Assembly (NCBI GenBank): GCA_946886405.1
Contig: CAMPIO010000001.1
Location: forward strand, 1 to 64,000
Reading direction: 5' to 3'
DNA: 64,000 nt
DNA from: an uncultured Pseudoxanthomonas sp.
Lineage (GTDB): Bacteria; Pseudomonadota; Gammaproteobacteria; Xanthomonadales; Xanthomonadaceae
Shown: positions 42,416-52,853 of the stretch, in pieces
How the letters are laid out: each line of letters begins with the position of its first letter
Position numbering within the stretch: the stretch's first letter is position 1
Program-made: the position numbers and the translations under genes
Notes under the pieces: model-generated
Database searches by the model: none
What the model saw: the letters and a program-made list of their open reading frames with translations, nothing else
What the model was told of the DNA's origin: nothing

Positions 42416-42808
42416 ATGGCTATCACTCAGAATTACGGCACCGGCCGTCGCAAGTCCTCCACCGCCCGCGTGTTCCTGCGCAAGGGCACCGGCAACATCA
42501 CCGTCAACGACCGTCCGCTGGACGAGTTCTTCGGCCGTGAGACTGCACGCATGATCGTGCGCCAGCCGCTGGAGCTGACCAAGAACACCGAAACGTTCGA
42601 CATCAAGGTCACCACGACCGGCGGCGGCACTACCGGCCAGGCCGGTGCCATCCGCCTCGGCATCGCCCGCGCGCTGGTGGAATACGATGAAACGCTGAAG
42701 TCGGAACTGCGTACGGCAGGCTTTATGACCCGTGATGCGCGCGAAGTCGAGCGCAAGAAGGTCGGTCTGCACAAGGCGCGTCGCGCCACGCAGTTCTCCA
42801 AGCGCTAA
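42416..42808 (+). CDS. rpsI: 30S ribosomal protein S9
   Basis: A protein of 130 residues, the standard length, with [20 protein letters not shown] at the N-terminus, [19 protein letters not shown] in the middle and the basic C-terminal tail ending in QFSKR whose Arg reaches the P-site tRNA. It is co-transcribed with rplM and followed by a tRNA gene. Confidence 0.98.
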   Translation: MAITQNYGTGRRKSSTARVFLRKGTGNITVNDRPLDEFFGRETARMIVRQPLELTKNTETFDIKVTTTGGGTTGQAGAIRLGIARALVEYDETLKSELRTAGFMTRDAREVERKKVGLHKARRATQFSKR

Positions 42809-42841
42809 CAGACGCGTTACACTACGCGCCACTGGTTACAC

Positions 42842-42916
42842 AGCCCCGTCGCCAAGCGGTAAGGCACCTGACTCTGACTCAGGCATTCGGAGGTTCGAAT
42901 CCTTCCGGGGCTGCCA
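42842..42916 (+). tRNA. tRNA-Gln (CTG anticodon)
   Basis: A 75-base cloverleaf. The acceptor arms AGCCCCG and CGGGGCT pair, the anticodon stem CCTGA/TCAGG encloses CTCTGAC with anticodon CTG (reads CAG), the T arm has GGTTCGAATCC, and CCA is encoded. It lies 33 bases after rpsI. Confidence 0.96.
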
Positions 42917-42945
42917 ATCCGACGTCCTTACGGACATCCGCAAAG

Positions 42946-42965
42946 CCCGCCTATGGCGGGTTTTT
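42946..42965 (+). terminator. Rho-independent terminator after tRNA-Gln
   Basis: CCCGCC, a TAT loop, GGCGGG and five T residues: a textbook intrinsic terminator 30 bases after the tRNA. It ends the rplM-rpsI-tRNA stretch. Confidence 0.88.
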
Positions 42966-42978
42966 GCGTTGAGGGCTC

Positions 42979-43731
42979 ATGCCGATGGTCGCGATGTTCC
43001 AACCCCCGTTCTGCCCCGCCGACGAGGCCGTGCGCCGCGTGCAGGAGCGTGGCTACGCCGTGCTCGAGCCGAGGGCCATGGCCGAAGCGGTGGCAGTGGA
43101 CCTTCAATCGCTAGATGCGTTGCTCCCCAGCTGGGATCGGCTCGATGTGGACGGATACCTGAAGGACGGCGGCCGTTACCGGCGTCGCCGCCACTCCTGT
43201 TTCATCGTCGGTGCCAGCGGCGTGGAGCAGGCGCCGCATCGGGCGCACTGGCAGTCGCTGGACTACAACGCCCTGCACGGTGGCATGCAGCGCTGGTTCG
43301 AGCCGATCGAGACAGCGGTCGCCTCCGATCCTGCCTGGCAACAGCTGCTGGCGGGGCTTGGGCGCTGGTGTTCCGCGCTGAAGGGCGAACGCCCGTGGTA
43401 CGTCGAGGCGCACCAGTTCCGCATCGACACCACGGACGGCATCGGCCGGCCGACCCCCGAAGGGGCGCATCGCGATGGCGTGGATTTCGTCGCCGTGCTG
43501 CTGTTGGATCGGCAGGGCATCAAGGGGGGCGAGACCCGGGTGTTTGCTGCCGCCGGGCCCGACGGGCAGCGCTTCACGCTGGAGGCGCCCTGGTCGCTGC
43601 TGTTCCTCGACGACGAGCGCGTCATCCACGAATCCACCCCGATCCAGCCGCTGGACGGGCAGGGTCATCGCGATACGCTGGTGCTGACCTTCCGCAAGAA
43701 CGGGTTCCAGGGTGATCCTGTTGCGGGCTGA
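42979..43731 (+). CDS. 2-oxoglutarate/Fe(II)-dependent dioxygenase (2OG-Fe dioxy family)
   Basis: A protein of 250 residues with the facial triad in order: HxD in PEGAHRDGVDFVAVLLL (about residues 157-173) and the distal His in VIHESTPIQPLDG. The layout resembles the PF10014 family, which includes L-isoleucine and other free-amino-acid hydroxylases. An amino acid substrate is therefore plausible but not proved. The start is an ATG at 42979, following the tRNA terminator. It stands as a single gene. Confidence 0.78.
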   Translation: MPMVAMFQPPFCPADEAVRRVQERGYAVLEPRAMAEAVAVDLQSLDALLPSWDRLDVDGYLKDGGRYRRRRHSCFIVGASGVEQAPHRAHWQSLDYNALHGGMQRWFEPIETAVASDPAWQQLLAGLGRWCSALKGERPWYVEAHQFRIDTTDGIGRPTPEGAHRDGVDFVAVLLLDRQGIKGGETRVFAAAGPDGQRFTLEAPWSLLFLDDERVIHESTPIQPLDGQGHRDTLVLTFRKNGFQGDPVAG

Positions 43732-43794
43732 CGGACGTGCGCATTTCGTTACAATTGAAACCATGGCGCGTGGGCGCCGGCATCTGGAGTTCCG

Positions 43795-44784
43795 ATGAAG
43801 CTGGGTTCCCTGAAGGAAGGTGGTCGCGACGGTACGTTGGTCGTCGTGTCGCGTGATCTGGCCCGCTGCGTGCGCGCCACTGGCATCGCACCCACGTTGC
43901 AGCGCGCACTGGAGGACTGGAGCAATACCGCACCGCGCCTCAACGCGCTTTATGAATCGCTGAATGCGGGCGACGCCGATGGCGCGTTCGACATCGACAT
44001 GCAGACGCTCGCCGCGCCGCTGCCCCGTGCTTACGAATTCGTCGACGGCAGCGCGTACCTGCCTCACGTGGAGCGTGTGCGCCGCGCCCGCGGGGCCGAG
44101 GTGCCGGAGAGTTTCTACACCGATCCGCTGATGTACCAGGCCACCAGCGCCGCGTTCTACGGCCCGCGCGATCCGGTGAAGGTGGTCAGCGAGGAACACG
44201 GCATCGACCTGGAAGCCGAGATCGTCGTCATTACCGACGACGTGCCGATGGCGGTCACGGCTGCGCAGGCCGCCGGCCATATCCAGCTCATCGGCCTGGT
44301 CAACGACGTGTCGCTGCGCAACCTGATCCCGGGTGAACTGGCCAAGGGTTTCGGCTTCCTGCAGTCCAAGCCGCGCTCGGCGTTGTCGCCGGTCTTCGTC
44401 ACGCCGGATGAACTGGACGACGCCTGGCGCGACAACAAGGTCCACCTGCCGCTGGTCACGCACATCAACGGCGAATGGTTCGGTGCACCGGAGGCGGGCG
44501 TGGACATGCAGTTCGACTTCGCCCAACTGGTCGCCCACGCGGCCAAGACGCGGCCGCTGTCGGCCGGCACCATCGTCGGTTCCGGCACCATCGCCAACGA
44601 GGACACGTCGAAGGGCGCGTCCTGTTTCGCCGAAAAGCGCACCGTCGAGACACTGAGCGACGGCAAGCCGTCCACACCCTTCATGAGCTTCGGCGACGTG
44701 GTGCGCATCGAAATGACGGACCGTGACGGCCGTTCCATTTTTGGTGCGATCGAGCAGCGGATCGAGCCTCAGCCCTTGCCTTGA
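43795..44784 (+). CDS. Fumarylacetoacetate hydrolase family protein
   Basis: A protein of 329 residues with the FAH catalytic fold: metal-binding acids in HGIDLEAEIVVITDDVP, then LVNDVSLRNLIPGELAKGFGF and GTIVGSGTIANED. It is followed at 44883 by a maleylacetoacetate isomerase gene, so fumarylacetoacetate from tyrosine/homogentisate breakdown is the likely substrate, giving fumarate and acetoacetate. Bacterial enzymes of this shorter type also act on related acylpyruvates. Confidence 0.88.
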   Translation: MKLGSLKEGGRDGTLVVVSRDLARCVRATGIAPTLQRALEDWSNTAPRLNALYESLNAGDADGAFDIDMQTLAAPLPRAYEFVDGSAYLPHVERVRRARGAEVPESFYTDPLMYQATSAAFYGPRDPVKVVSEEHGIDLEAEIVVITDDVPMAVTAAQAAGHIQLIGLVNDVSLRNLIPGELAKGFGFLQSKPRSALSPVFVTPDELDDAWRDNKVHLPLVTHINGEWFGAPEAGVDMQFDFAQLVAHAAKTRPLSAGTIVGSGTIANEDTSKGASCFAEKRTVETLSDGKPSTPFMSFGDVVRIEMTDRDGRSIFGAIEQRIEPQPLP

Positions 44785-44882
44785 AGGCGCGCCCGGGCCC
44801 AGTGTGACCACCGGACGGAGCAGGACGGGCATGGACGTGGATTCCGGGTATTCGAAGGCGCAAACCGCGGGGAGCGGCTTGC

Positions 44883-45542
44883 ATGGCTGAGCAACTCAGG
44901 CTGTATTCCTACTGGCGATCGAGCGCCGCCTATCGCGTGCGCATCGGTCTGAACCTCAAGGGCCTGGCCTACGAGACCGTGCCCGTGCATCTGGTCCGCG
45001 ACGGCGGACAGCAGCATGCGCCCGACTACGTCGCCAAGAATCCCCAGCACATGGTGCCCACGCTGCAGCATGGCGTGCGCGTGATCCGGCAGTCGCTGGC
45101 CATCCTCGAATACCTGGACGAGGCGTGGCCGTCCCCGCGCCTGCTGCCGATGACGGCCCGTGACCGCGCCCGGGTGCGCGCGTTGGCGCTGATGGTCGCC
45201 TGCGACATCCACCCCCTCAACAACCTGCGCGTGCTGCAGTACTTCGAGGGCACCTGGAACGTGCCGCAGGCCGAGCGCGACGACTGGGTGAAGCACTGGA
45301 TCATGGAAGGATTCGCGCCCATGGAAGCACTGCTTGCCGGCGATGCCGCGACCGGCGCCTTCTGCCACGGACAGACCCCGGGGTTGGCAGACTGCTGCCT
45401 GGTGCCGCAGGTCTTCAATGCGCGCCGGTTCGGCGTGGACATGAGCGCCTTTCCCACGATCGTCCGCATCGAACAGGCCTGCCTCGCCCTGCCGGCCTTC
45501 GATCAGGCGCGGCCCGAGAACCAGCCCGACGCCAACGTCTGA
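44883..45542 (+). CDS. maiA: Maleylacetoacetate isomerase (zeta-class glutathione S-transferase)
   Basis: A protein of 219 residues with the zeta-GST active-site motif RLYSYWRSSAAYRVRIGLNL (SSxxxR) near the N-terminus and the C-terminal helix domain with DIHPLNNLRVL and GFAPMEALLAG. It isomerises maleylacetoacetate to fumarylacetoacetate using glutathione, which the preceding hydrolase then cleaves, so the pair forms the last two steps of tyrosine catabolism. Confidence 0.93.
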   Translation: MAEQLRLYSYWRSSAAYRVRIGLNLKGLAYETVPVHLVRDGGQQHAPDYVAKNPQHMVPTLQHGVRVIRQSLAILEYLDEAWPSPRLLPMTARDRARVRALALMVACDIHPLNNLRVLQYFEGTWNVPQAERDDWVKHWIMEGFAPMEALLAGDAATGAFCHGQTPGLADCCLVPQVFNARRFGVDMSAFPTIVRIEQACLALPAFDQARPENQPDANV

Positions 45543-45561
45543 TCCGGATCGTCGAAACGGA

Positions 45562-45585
45562 AACGGGCGGGTTTCCCCGCCCGTT
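45562..45585. terminator. GC-rich hairpin between convergent maiA and pilU
   Basis: AACGGGCGGG and CCCGCCCGTT pair perfectly over ten bases around a short loop, in the 72-base gap between convergent genes. Flanked by A residues on one side and GTT on the other, it probably terminates both transcripts. Confidence 0.7.
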
Positions 45586-45614
45586 CCGGCTTGCCGTCCT
45601 GCACCGGGGAGTCC

Positions 45615-46751
45615 TCAGCCGAAGCCGTGGGTGATGCGCGGCGAGCTGCTGCCGGTGTCGTAGTCCGCGTAAGGATCGTGTTCGCCCTTGCTGCCCTCGG
45701 ACAGGCGGAACTTCAGCGCCAGGCCATCGCGCGAGTCTGCGGCGCGCAGGGCTTCTTCCTGGTCGATCTGGCCTTCTTTCACCATGCGGAACAGGCACTG
45801 GTCGAAGGTTTCCATGCCTTCCTCCAGGGATTCCTCCATCGCGGCCTTGATCTCGTGTACCTGGCCGCGGCGCAGCAGGTCACGGATCATCGGCGTATTG
45901 ATCAGCACTTCCGCCGCCGGCATGCGACGACCGTCAGCGCCCTTGACCAGGCGCTGCGAGACCACGGCGCGCAGGTTGAGCGCCAGGTTCATCAGCACGT
46001 TCTTGTGCGCGCTTTCCGGGAAGAAGTTGAGGATGCGCTCGATGGTCTGGTCGGCATTGTTCGAGTGCAGCGTCGCCAGGCACAGGTGGCCGGTTTCGGC
46101 GAAGGCGATGGCGGCCTCCATCGTGGTGGCATCCAGGATTTCGCCGATCAGGATGACGTCCGGCGCCTCGCGCATCGCATTCTTCAGCGCGTTGTGGAAC
46201 GCATGCGTGTCCAAGCCCACTTCGCGCTGGTTGACGATGGACTGCTTGTGCCGGTGCAGGTACTCGATCGGATCCTCGATGGTGAGGATATGGCCGGTAC
46301 TGGTGGTGTTGCGGTAGTCGATCATCGACGCCAGCGACGTCGACTTGCCCGAGCCGGTGGAGCCGACGATCAGCACCAGACCGCGCGGGGTCATGATGAT
46401 GTCCTTCAGTACCGGCGGCAGGTTCAACTCTTCGATCGTGGGGATCACGCTGCGGATCGCACGGATGACCATGCCCACTTCGCCGCGTTGTTTGAACACG
46501 TTGACGCGGAAGCGGCCGGCGTCGTGCAGGGCGATGGCCATGTTGAGCTCGAGCTCGCGCTCGAAGACCGGCACCTGGCCCTCGTCCATCAGGGAATAGG
46601 CGATCTTCTTCACCATGCCGGGTGGCAACCCGGTGTTGCCCAGCGGATAGAGCTTGCCTTCGATCTTGATGTAGACCGGCGCCCCGGTCGTAAGAAACAT
46701 GTCCGAGGCGTTCTTCTCGGTCATCAGCTTCAGGAAATAGCCGATGTCCAT
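45615..46751 (-). CDS. pilU: Type IV pilus retraction ATPase PilU
   Basis: A hexameric ATPase of 378 residues of the PilT/PilU type: MTEKNASDMFLTTGAPVYIK at the N-terminus, Walker A VGSTGSGKSTSLASM, Asp box DVILIGEILDATTM and His box LATLHSNNADQ. PilU supports PilT in pilus retraction. The GEILDA in place of the more usual GEMRD points to PilU rather than PilT. I chose the ATG at 46751. It often lies next to pilT, which is not in this window. Confidence 0.9.
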   Translation of the reverse strand: MDIGYFLKLMTEKNASDMFLTTGAPVYIKIEGKLYPLGNTGLPPGMVKKIAYSLMDEGQVPVFERELELNMAIALHDAGRFRVNVFKQRGEVGMVIRAIRSVIPTIEELNLPPVLKDIIMTPRGLVLIVGSTGSGKSTSLASMIDYRNTTSTGHILTIEDPIEYLHRHKQSIVNQREVGLDTHAFHNALKNAMREAPDVILIGEILDATTMEAAIAFAETGHLCLATLHSNNADQTIERILNFFPESAHKNVLMNLALNLRAVVSQRLVKGADGRRMPAAEVLINTPMIRDLLRRGQVHEIKAAMEESLEEGMETFDQCLFRMVKEGQIDQEEALRAADSRDGLALKFRLSEGSKGEHDPYADYDTGSSSPRITHGFG

Positions 46752-46846
46752 GTGCAAGACTCCCCAAGATGCGCGGCACCACGTTGCAACGGCGCCGAAG
46801 GCTACAGACAATGGCCGCGCGTACCCCTCAACGTCACGGCACCCCA

Positions 46847-47224
46847 ATGACTGTTAGCTTCGCACACTTCCGCAGGCCCCTGCATGTGATGGCCGCCGCA
46901 GTAGCGGCATTCGCGCTGTCGCCGGCGTTAGCCCAGAGCGTGCCGACCCCCGAGCTGGAAGCGGCAATCAAGGCGGTGCAGCGTGCCGACCAGGCCGATG
47001 CGGACCAGTACGCACCCGCCCCGCTGGCGGCAGCCCGTCAGTCCCTCGCGCAGGCGCAGGCGACACGGAACAAGAAGGAAGCCCTCGATTTCGCCGTTCG
47101 TGCGGCCGCAGACGCGGATCTGGCGCGCGCGCGCAGCGAGGAAGCCGTCGCGATGGCGGAGGTGGACCAGCGTCGCGCGGAGATCGCGGACCTGCAGCGA
47201 CAGCTCGGGGAGGGCGGTCGATGA
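46847..47224 (+). CDS. DUF4398-type periplasmic protein
   Basis: A protein of 125 residues with a signal peptide (ends near PALAQSVPTP) and a helical domain rich in Ala and charged residues (LEAAIKAVQRADQADADQYA, AARQSLAQAQATRNKKEAL), the DUF4398 pattern. It overlaps the OmpA-family gene (ATGA), and the two very likely form a periplasmic/outer-membrane pair. The function is unknown; a cell-wall or envelope-stability role is inferred from the partner. Confidence 0.8.
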   Translation: MTVSFAHFRRPLHVMAAAVAAFALSPALAQSVPTPELEAAIKAVQRADQADADQYAPAPLAAARQSLAQAQATRNKKEALDFAVRAAADADLARARSEEAVAMAEVDQRRAEIADLQRQLGEGGR

Positions 47225-48114
47225 GCGCGTACGATCGGATGATCCGCTTGTCCCTGGCCTTGGTGCTGTCCTTCGCTGCCGCTACCGCCGTTGCCGCAGA
47301 CAACCCGGTAGTCGCCCAGCTCAGCCAGCGATTGGCTGCGCTGCAGTCCGATCCGGTGCTTGGCGAGTTCGCGGCCTATGAGAAGTTGCAGGCGCAGCAC
47401 GCCGTGGCAGCGCTCGACAAGGGGCGCCGTAGCCAGCGGGAAAGCTTGCAGTTTGTTGCGGAACGTCGCGTCGAGATCGCCGAAATCGCCGCCCGCACGC
47501 AAGCGGCACGCCGCGATGCCGATCGCCTGGACCGCACGCGTAGCGAATTGTTGGTCGAAGCCAGCCGTCGCGAAGCCGAGCGCGCCCGCCGGGAGGTCGA
47601 ACGCCTGCGCGTGCAGGCACAAATCCAGGCCGAGGAAACCGAGCGCCTGCGCTTGGCCGCTGAGGCCGAGGCGCTGGCCCGACAGGAGGCCGAAACCACG
47701 CTCGACACGGTCGCCGGCCAGCAGGCCAACCGATTGAGCACGGCGCGCCAGCGGGAGTTGAAGCTGGCCCGGGAAGAGGCCGAACTGGTGTCCGGCGCAA
47801 CGTTGCCGGCGTCGAAGTTCGACGCGCGAGGTGAGGTCTTCACGCTGGGAGCGGATCTGTTTGCGGGCAACTCCGCCAAACTCTCCGGCAGCGGAACGTC
47901 CAGCGCCAGCGCGCTGGCAGCGTACCTGCAGGCCAATCCAAAGGCCCGTGCGCGGATCGAGGGATACGGGGACAAGCAGACGCCGGGCCAGCGTCGGGCG
48001 GATGCCTTGCGGGATGCGCTGACAGGGGCGGGCATCCAGAAGTCGCGCCTTCAGAGTGCCGCCAAGGGAACGGGAACGAAGGCGCGCGCGCTGGAAGTGA
48101 TCATCACGCATTGA
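47221..48114 (+). CDS. OmpA-family protein with coiled-coil N-terminal region
   Basis: A protein of 297 residues: a signal peptide (ends AVAADNP), a long charged coiled coil of about 150 residues (RREAERARREVERLRVQAQI, ETERLRLAAEAEALARQEAE), then a C-terminal OmpA-like peptidoglycan-binding domain (FTLGADLFAGNSAKLSGSG, ARIEGYGDKQTPGQRRADAL). The last normally binds diaminopimelate of peptidoglycan. It is likely lodged in the periplasm, bridging the wall and a partner. It is coupled to the DUF4398 gene. Confidence 0.82.
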   Translation: MSAYDRMIRLSLALVLSFAAATAVAADNPVVAQLSQRLAALQSDPVLGEFAAYEKLQAQHAVAALDKGRRSQRESLQFVAERRVEIAEIAARTQAARRDADRLDRTRSELLVEASRREAERARREVERLRVQAQIQAEETERLRLAAEAEALARQEAETTLDTVAGQQANRLSTARQRELKLAREEAELVSGATLPASKFDARGEVFTLGADLFAGNSAKLSGSGTSSASALAAYLQANPKARARIEGYGDKQTPGQRRADALRDALTGAGIQKSRLQSAAKGTGTKARALEVIITH

Positions 48115-48303
48115 ATTTTCCTTGAAAATCAATTGCCTGGACGAATCATTCTCGTGCCCAAGGGGATAGTCTGAACCGCCGCAGATGCTCGATATTCCTT
48201 GTGAATCAATCGCTTGAGGTCGCGCTTGCCGGGCTGGAAATCGAGGAGTAGGGTCGTATACCCAAGCGACTCCCGTCGCTTGGCTCACCGGAGAATCGAC
48301 CCG

Positions 48304-48429
48304 ATGACGCCCGTACCGATCCACCAGGAGACCGCCGCCGGCAAGCAGGACGCCGTCGGCATTCCGAAGGGAAGTACCCGCGCCGCCGGCAAGATGCTTC
48401 GCTCCCAAGCCAACGCCCCGTGCCTGTAA
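48304..48429 (+). CDS. Possible 41-residue small ORF before the DUF465 gene
   Basis: ATG at 48304 with GGAGA about nine bases upstream opens a 41-codon frame (MTPVPIHQETAAGKQDAVGI to the C-terminal SQANAPCL). Its stop falls in the loop of the hairpin at 48412-48442. The 355-base stretch from 48115 to 48470 has no other gene; its first part is a little AT-richer and may hold a promoter. It could be a small basic protein or a leader. Confidence 0.35.
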   Translation: MTPVPIHQETAAGKQDAVGIPKGSTRAAGKMLRSQANAPCL

Positions 48430-48442
48430 AGGCCGGGGCGTT
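48412..48442 (+). terminator. Terminator-like hairpin before the DUF465 gene
   Basis: AACGCCCCG (48412-48420) and CGGGGCGTT (48434-48442) pair perfectly, with AGGC/GCCT pairing inside, followed by CGTGTTT. It may end a short upstream transcript (including the 41-codon ORF) or be a leader structure for the DUF465 gene. Confidence 0.6.
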
Positions 48443-48470
48443 CGTGTTTCCGCTGAAGGAGGTAATGATC

Positions 48471-48689
48471 ATGTTCGAAGGTCAACCGCAGGCCGACATC
48501 GATGCGCTCATCAAGGCCGATCCGGAGTTCAAGCAGCTGTACCAGCGCCACCGCGAGCTCAACAAGAAGGTCACCGACGCCGAACTCGGCGTGCTGCCCA
48601 TCGACGACACGCTGCTCGGCCAGATGAAGCGCGAGAAGCTGCACGCCAAGGAGCGATTGCTCCGGATCTACGACGCCAAGCCGCACTGA
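48471..48689 (+). CDS. YdcH/DUF465-family small protein
   Basis: A helical protein of 72 residues with the family's LIKADPEFKQLYQRHRELNK and LDDTLLGQMKREKLHAKERLL-like blocks; homologues are short helical hairpins. The function is unknown. I chose the ATG at 48471, eight bases after AAGGAGG; the ATG at 48465 is too close to it. It precedes the cystathionine beta-synthase gene by 115 bases. Confidence 0.85.
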   Translation: MFEGQPQADIDALIKADPEFKQLYQRHRELNKKVTDAELGVLPIDDTLLGQMKREKLHAKERLLRIYDAKPH

Positions 48690-48804
48690 CGCCTCTCCCC
48701 GCGCTTTTTCGTCGCGGGCGGCGGCGGCCTCCTCGTCGGCCGTCGCCGTCCGCGTCACCCAGGTGCGATAATCCGGTCCTGTACCGCACCGGATGCACGG
48801 CCGC

Positions 48805-50175
<1,371 letters not shown>

Positions 50176-50268
50176 GAGGACGGCCCGCCCGCCAGCCCGC
50201 GGGCGGAGTCGTCACATGGACGGTACGTTAAGACCCGGCTGGTAGAATGCCCGGCTGTTTGAAGGAAC

Positions 50269-51471
50269 ATGAACATGGCGCACTCTTCGAGCCCCGCCAG
50301 TGGGGCGCCCGGCGACCTTGCCCTGGGCACACTGGCTATCCACGGTGGGCAGTCCCCGGACCCCAGCACCGGCGCGGTGATGCCGCCGATCTACGCGACA
50401 TCGACGTACGCGCAGAGCAGCCCGGGCGTGCACCAGGGATTCGAGTATTCCCGGACGCACAATCCAACGCGCTTCGCCTACGAACGCTGCGTGGCGGCAC
50501 TGGAAGCCGGCAGCCGCGGTTTCGCGTTCGCCTCCGGCATGGCGGCCACGTCGACCGTGCTGGAACTGCTGGACAGCGGCAGCCACGTCATCGCGATGGA
50601 CGATCTCTACGGCGGCAGCTACCGGCTGTTCGAGCGCGTGCGCAAGCGCACCGCCGCGTTGGATTTCAGCTTCGTCGACCTGACCGACCTAGCGGCCTTC
50701 GAGTCCGCCATCACGCCGGAAACGCGAATGGTGTGGGTGGAAACCCCCACCAACCCCATGCTGAAGATCGTCGACATTGCCGCCATCTGCGACATCGCGC
50801 ACAAGCGCGGCCTGCGCGTGGTCGTCGACAACACCTTCGCCTCACCGATCCTGCAGCGCCCGCTGACACTCGGTGCCGACATCGTCATGCACTCGGCGAC
50901 GAAGTACCTCAACGGCCACTCCGACATGGTCGGCGGCATGGTGGTGGTTGGCGACGACGCGGAACTGGCCGAACAGATGGCGTTCCTGCAGAACTCCATC
51001 GGTGCGGTGCAGGGGCCGTTCGACAGCTTTCTTGCCCTGCGTGGATTGAAGACGCTGCACCTGCGAATGAAGGCGCACTGCGAGAATGCGATGGCGTTGG
51101 CGCAGTGGCTGGAGACGCATCCGGCGATCGAGAAGGTCATCTACCCGGGGCTTGCCTCCCATCCCCAGCATGCGCTTGCTACCAAGCACATGCAGGGCTA
51201 TGGCGGGATCATTTCCGTAGTGCTGAAAGGAGGTTTCGAAGCCGCGAAGATGTTCTGCGAGAACACGACGCTGTTCACGCTCGCGGAATCGCTCGGCGGC
51301 GTGGAAAGCCTGGTCAACCATCCGGCGGTGATGACCCATGCATCGGTGCCGGTGGAGCGGCGGGAGGCGCTTGGGATCACGGATGGGCTGGTGCGGCTGA
51401 GTGTGGGCATTGAGGATCTCGCTGATCTGCACGCGGAACTGTCCGGCGTACTGGCCCAATGCCGCAGCTGA
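50269..51471 (+). CDS. Cystathionine gamma-lyase / gamma-synthase family enzyme
   Basis: A Cys/Met-metabolism PLP enzyme of 400 residues. The PLP Lys is in MHSATKYLNGHSDMVGG, with YSRTHNPTRFAYERCVAALE, FASGMAATSTVLELL and VETPTNPMLKIVDI typical of the family. With cbs upstream, gamma-lyase action (cystathionine to cysteine) completing reverse transsulfuration is the best guess; these enzymes are also annotated MetB. Two possible ATGs, 50269 and 50275, are in frame. The end overlaps the frame of the following glycosyltransferase. Confidence 0.88.
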   Translation: MNMAHSSSPASGAPGDLALGTLAIHGGQSPDPSTGAVMPPIYATSTYAQSSPGVHQGFEYSRTHNPTRFAYERCVAALEAGSRGFAFASGMAATSTVLELLDSGSHVIAMDDLYGGSYRLFERVRKRTAALDFSFVDLTDLAAFESAITPETRMVWVETPTNPMLKIVDIAAICDIAHKRGLRVVVDNTFASPILQRPLTLGADIVMHSATKYLNGHSDMVGGMVVVGDDAELAEQMAFLQNSIGAVQGPFDSFLALRGLKTLHLRMKAHCENAMALAQWLETHPAIEKVIYPGLASHPQHALATKHMQGYGGIISVVLKGGFEAAKMFCENTTLFTLAESLGGVESLVNHPAVMTHASVPVERREALGITDGLVRLSVGIEDLADLHAELSGVLAQCRS

Positions 51472-51485
51472 GGGTTGCAGCCAAG

Positions 51486-52853
51486 ATGAACAGAAGCGCC
51501 CGCATCCCTTTTGAGTCCAGAGTGATGGATTGGGCTCGTCGAGTAGCGCCATTGAGCAACCTCTACAGGCGGCTTCCGTCGAGTCTTCGGGAACGTGTGG
51601 CGCGATTCTCCAACGACCGCCTATCGAGCCAATTGAAGTTCGATCGAACGTCCGCCTGGCAACGTGTTCCCGACCTGACGACGGAAGCGACGTTGGACGG
51701 GCAGGTGGCGACGAGTGTCCAGAACGATACTCCCGGAATCAACGTGTTCGGCTATCTGCGGGGTCAATTCGGTCTGGGCGAGAGTGCGCGTCAGTATGCA
51801 CAAGCGCTGATCGGTGCAGGCGTCGATGTCGCTCTTGTGGATCTCGACCTGGATCTCCCGCATGGTTGGCAGGACGGCACGTTGGAGGCGTTGCTCGGTA
51901 AGCAGGCCCCGCATCCGGTCAGCTTGCTTTTCGTCAACCCCGACTATCTGGATGCCGCGCTCGAACGCATAGGTCCGGATCGGCTTCGTGGACGGCGTTT
52001 GATCGCATGCTGGTTCTGGGAACTTGATCGGATTCCAGAGGCCTGGATGCCATCGTTGGAAAGGGTTGACGAACTCATGGTCAGTTCGGCGTTCATCGAA
52101 GAGGCTTTTCGGGCGGTCACCGACAAGCCGATCTTCCGTGTACCCCTGCCGCTATCCCCCCAGCCAGACAGTGCTCTGCAGCGGAGCGATTTCGGCCTGC
52201 CGGAAGATGCGTTCTTGTTCCTGACGTCGTTTGATTTCAATTCATGGATAGCACGCAAAAACCCGTACGCAGTGATCGAGGCTTTTACTCGCGCTTTTCC
52301 CGTCGGCACGGAGCCAGTCCGCCTACTACTCAAGACGAGCAACGGGTTCCGCTACCCGGGCCCACTACGTGAACTTCTCACGGCGACTGCCGTCGATCCA
52401 CGCGTAATGGTCCGCGACGACATCATTGAGCGCGCTCACATGACGGCCTTGCATCGTTGCAGCGACGCGTACGTGTCGCTACACCGTGCCGAGGGTTTCG
52501 GGCTGGGAATGGCGGAAGCCATGGCAGCCGGTAAGCCAGTGATAGCCACCGACTGGTCGGGCAATCTGGACTTCATGTCCGCGGACGTTGCTTGCATGGT
52601 GCGCTATCGGCTGGTTGCGGTGGAGCCCAACCAGTATCCGCACGCTAGCGGGGCCTATTGGGCCGAACCCGATGTGAACTCGGCCGCCGCCGCCATGCGT
52701 CGCTTGGCGGAGGATCGCGATGCCGCTGCGCGTTTGGGCGCGCGCGCGCGTACCCATGTACTGGAGACGCTTCATCCGGGAACGGCTGCTGCGGCGCTCG
52801 TCGGCCATCTGCAGGCCTTGCAAACGAAGCCACCACCGGAGGTCCACTCCTGA
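51486..52853 (+). CDS. Glycosyltransferase (GT4-like), first gene of the polysaccharide operon
   Basis: A protein of 455 residues with the GT-B pattern: GINVFGYLRGQFGLGESARQ near residue 80 and the C-terminal donor-binding block HRAEGFGLGMAEAMAAGKPVIATDW, with the EX7E-type acids. The first 60 residues are basic and unique. I chose the ATG at 51486; earlier and later ATGs are in frame (51459 and 51525). Its TGA overlaps the ABC permease ATG (TGATG). It should add a sugar to a lipid-linked glycan at the cytosolic membrane face. Confidence 0.82.
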   Translation: MNRSARIPFESRVMDWARRVAPLSNLYRRLPSSLRERVARFSNDRLSSQLKFDRTSAWQRVPDLTTEATLDGQVATSVQNDTPGINVFGYLRGQFGLGESARQYAQALIGAGVDVALVDLDLDLPHGWQDGTLEALLGKQAPHPVSLLFVNPDYLDAALERIGPDRLRGRRLIACWFWELDRIPEAWMPSLERVDELMVSSAFIEEAFRAVTDKPIFRVPLPLSPQPDSALQRSDFGLPEDAFLFLTSFDFNSWIARKNPYAVIEAFTRAFPVGTEPVRLLLKTSNGFRYPGPLRELLTATAVDPRVMVRDDIIERAHMTALHRCSDAYVSLHRAEGFGLGMAEAMAAGKPVIATDWSGNLDFMSADVACMVRYRLVAVEPNQYPHASGAYWAEPDVNSAAAAMRRLAEDRDAAARLGARARTHVLETLHPGTAAAALVGHLQALQTKPPPEVHS

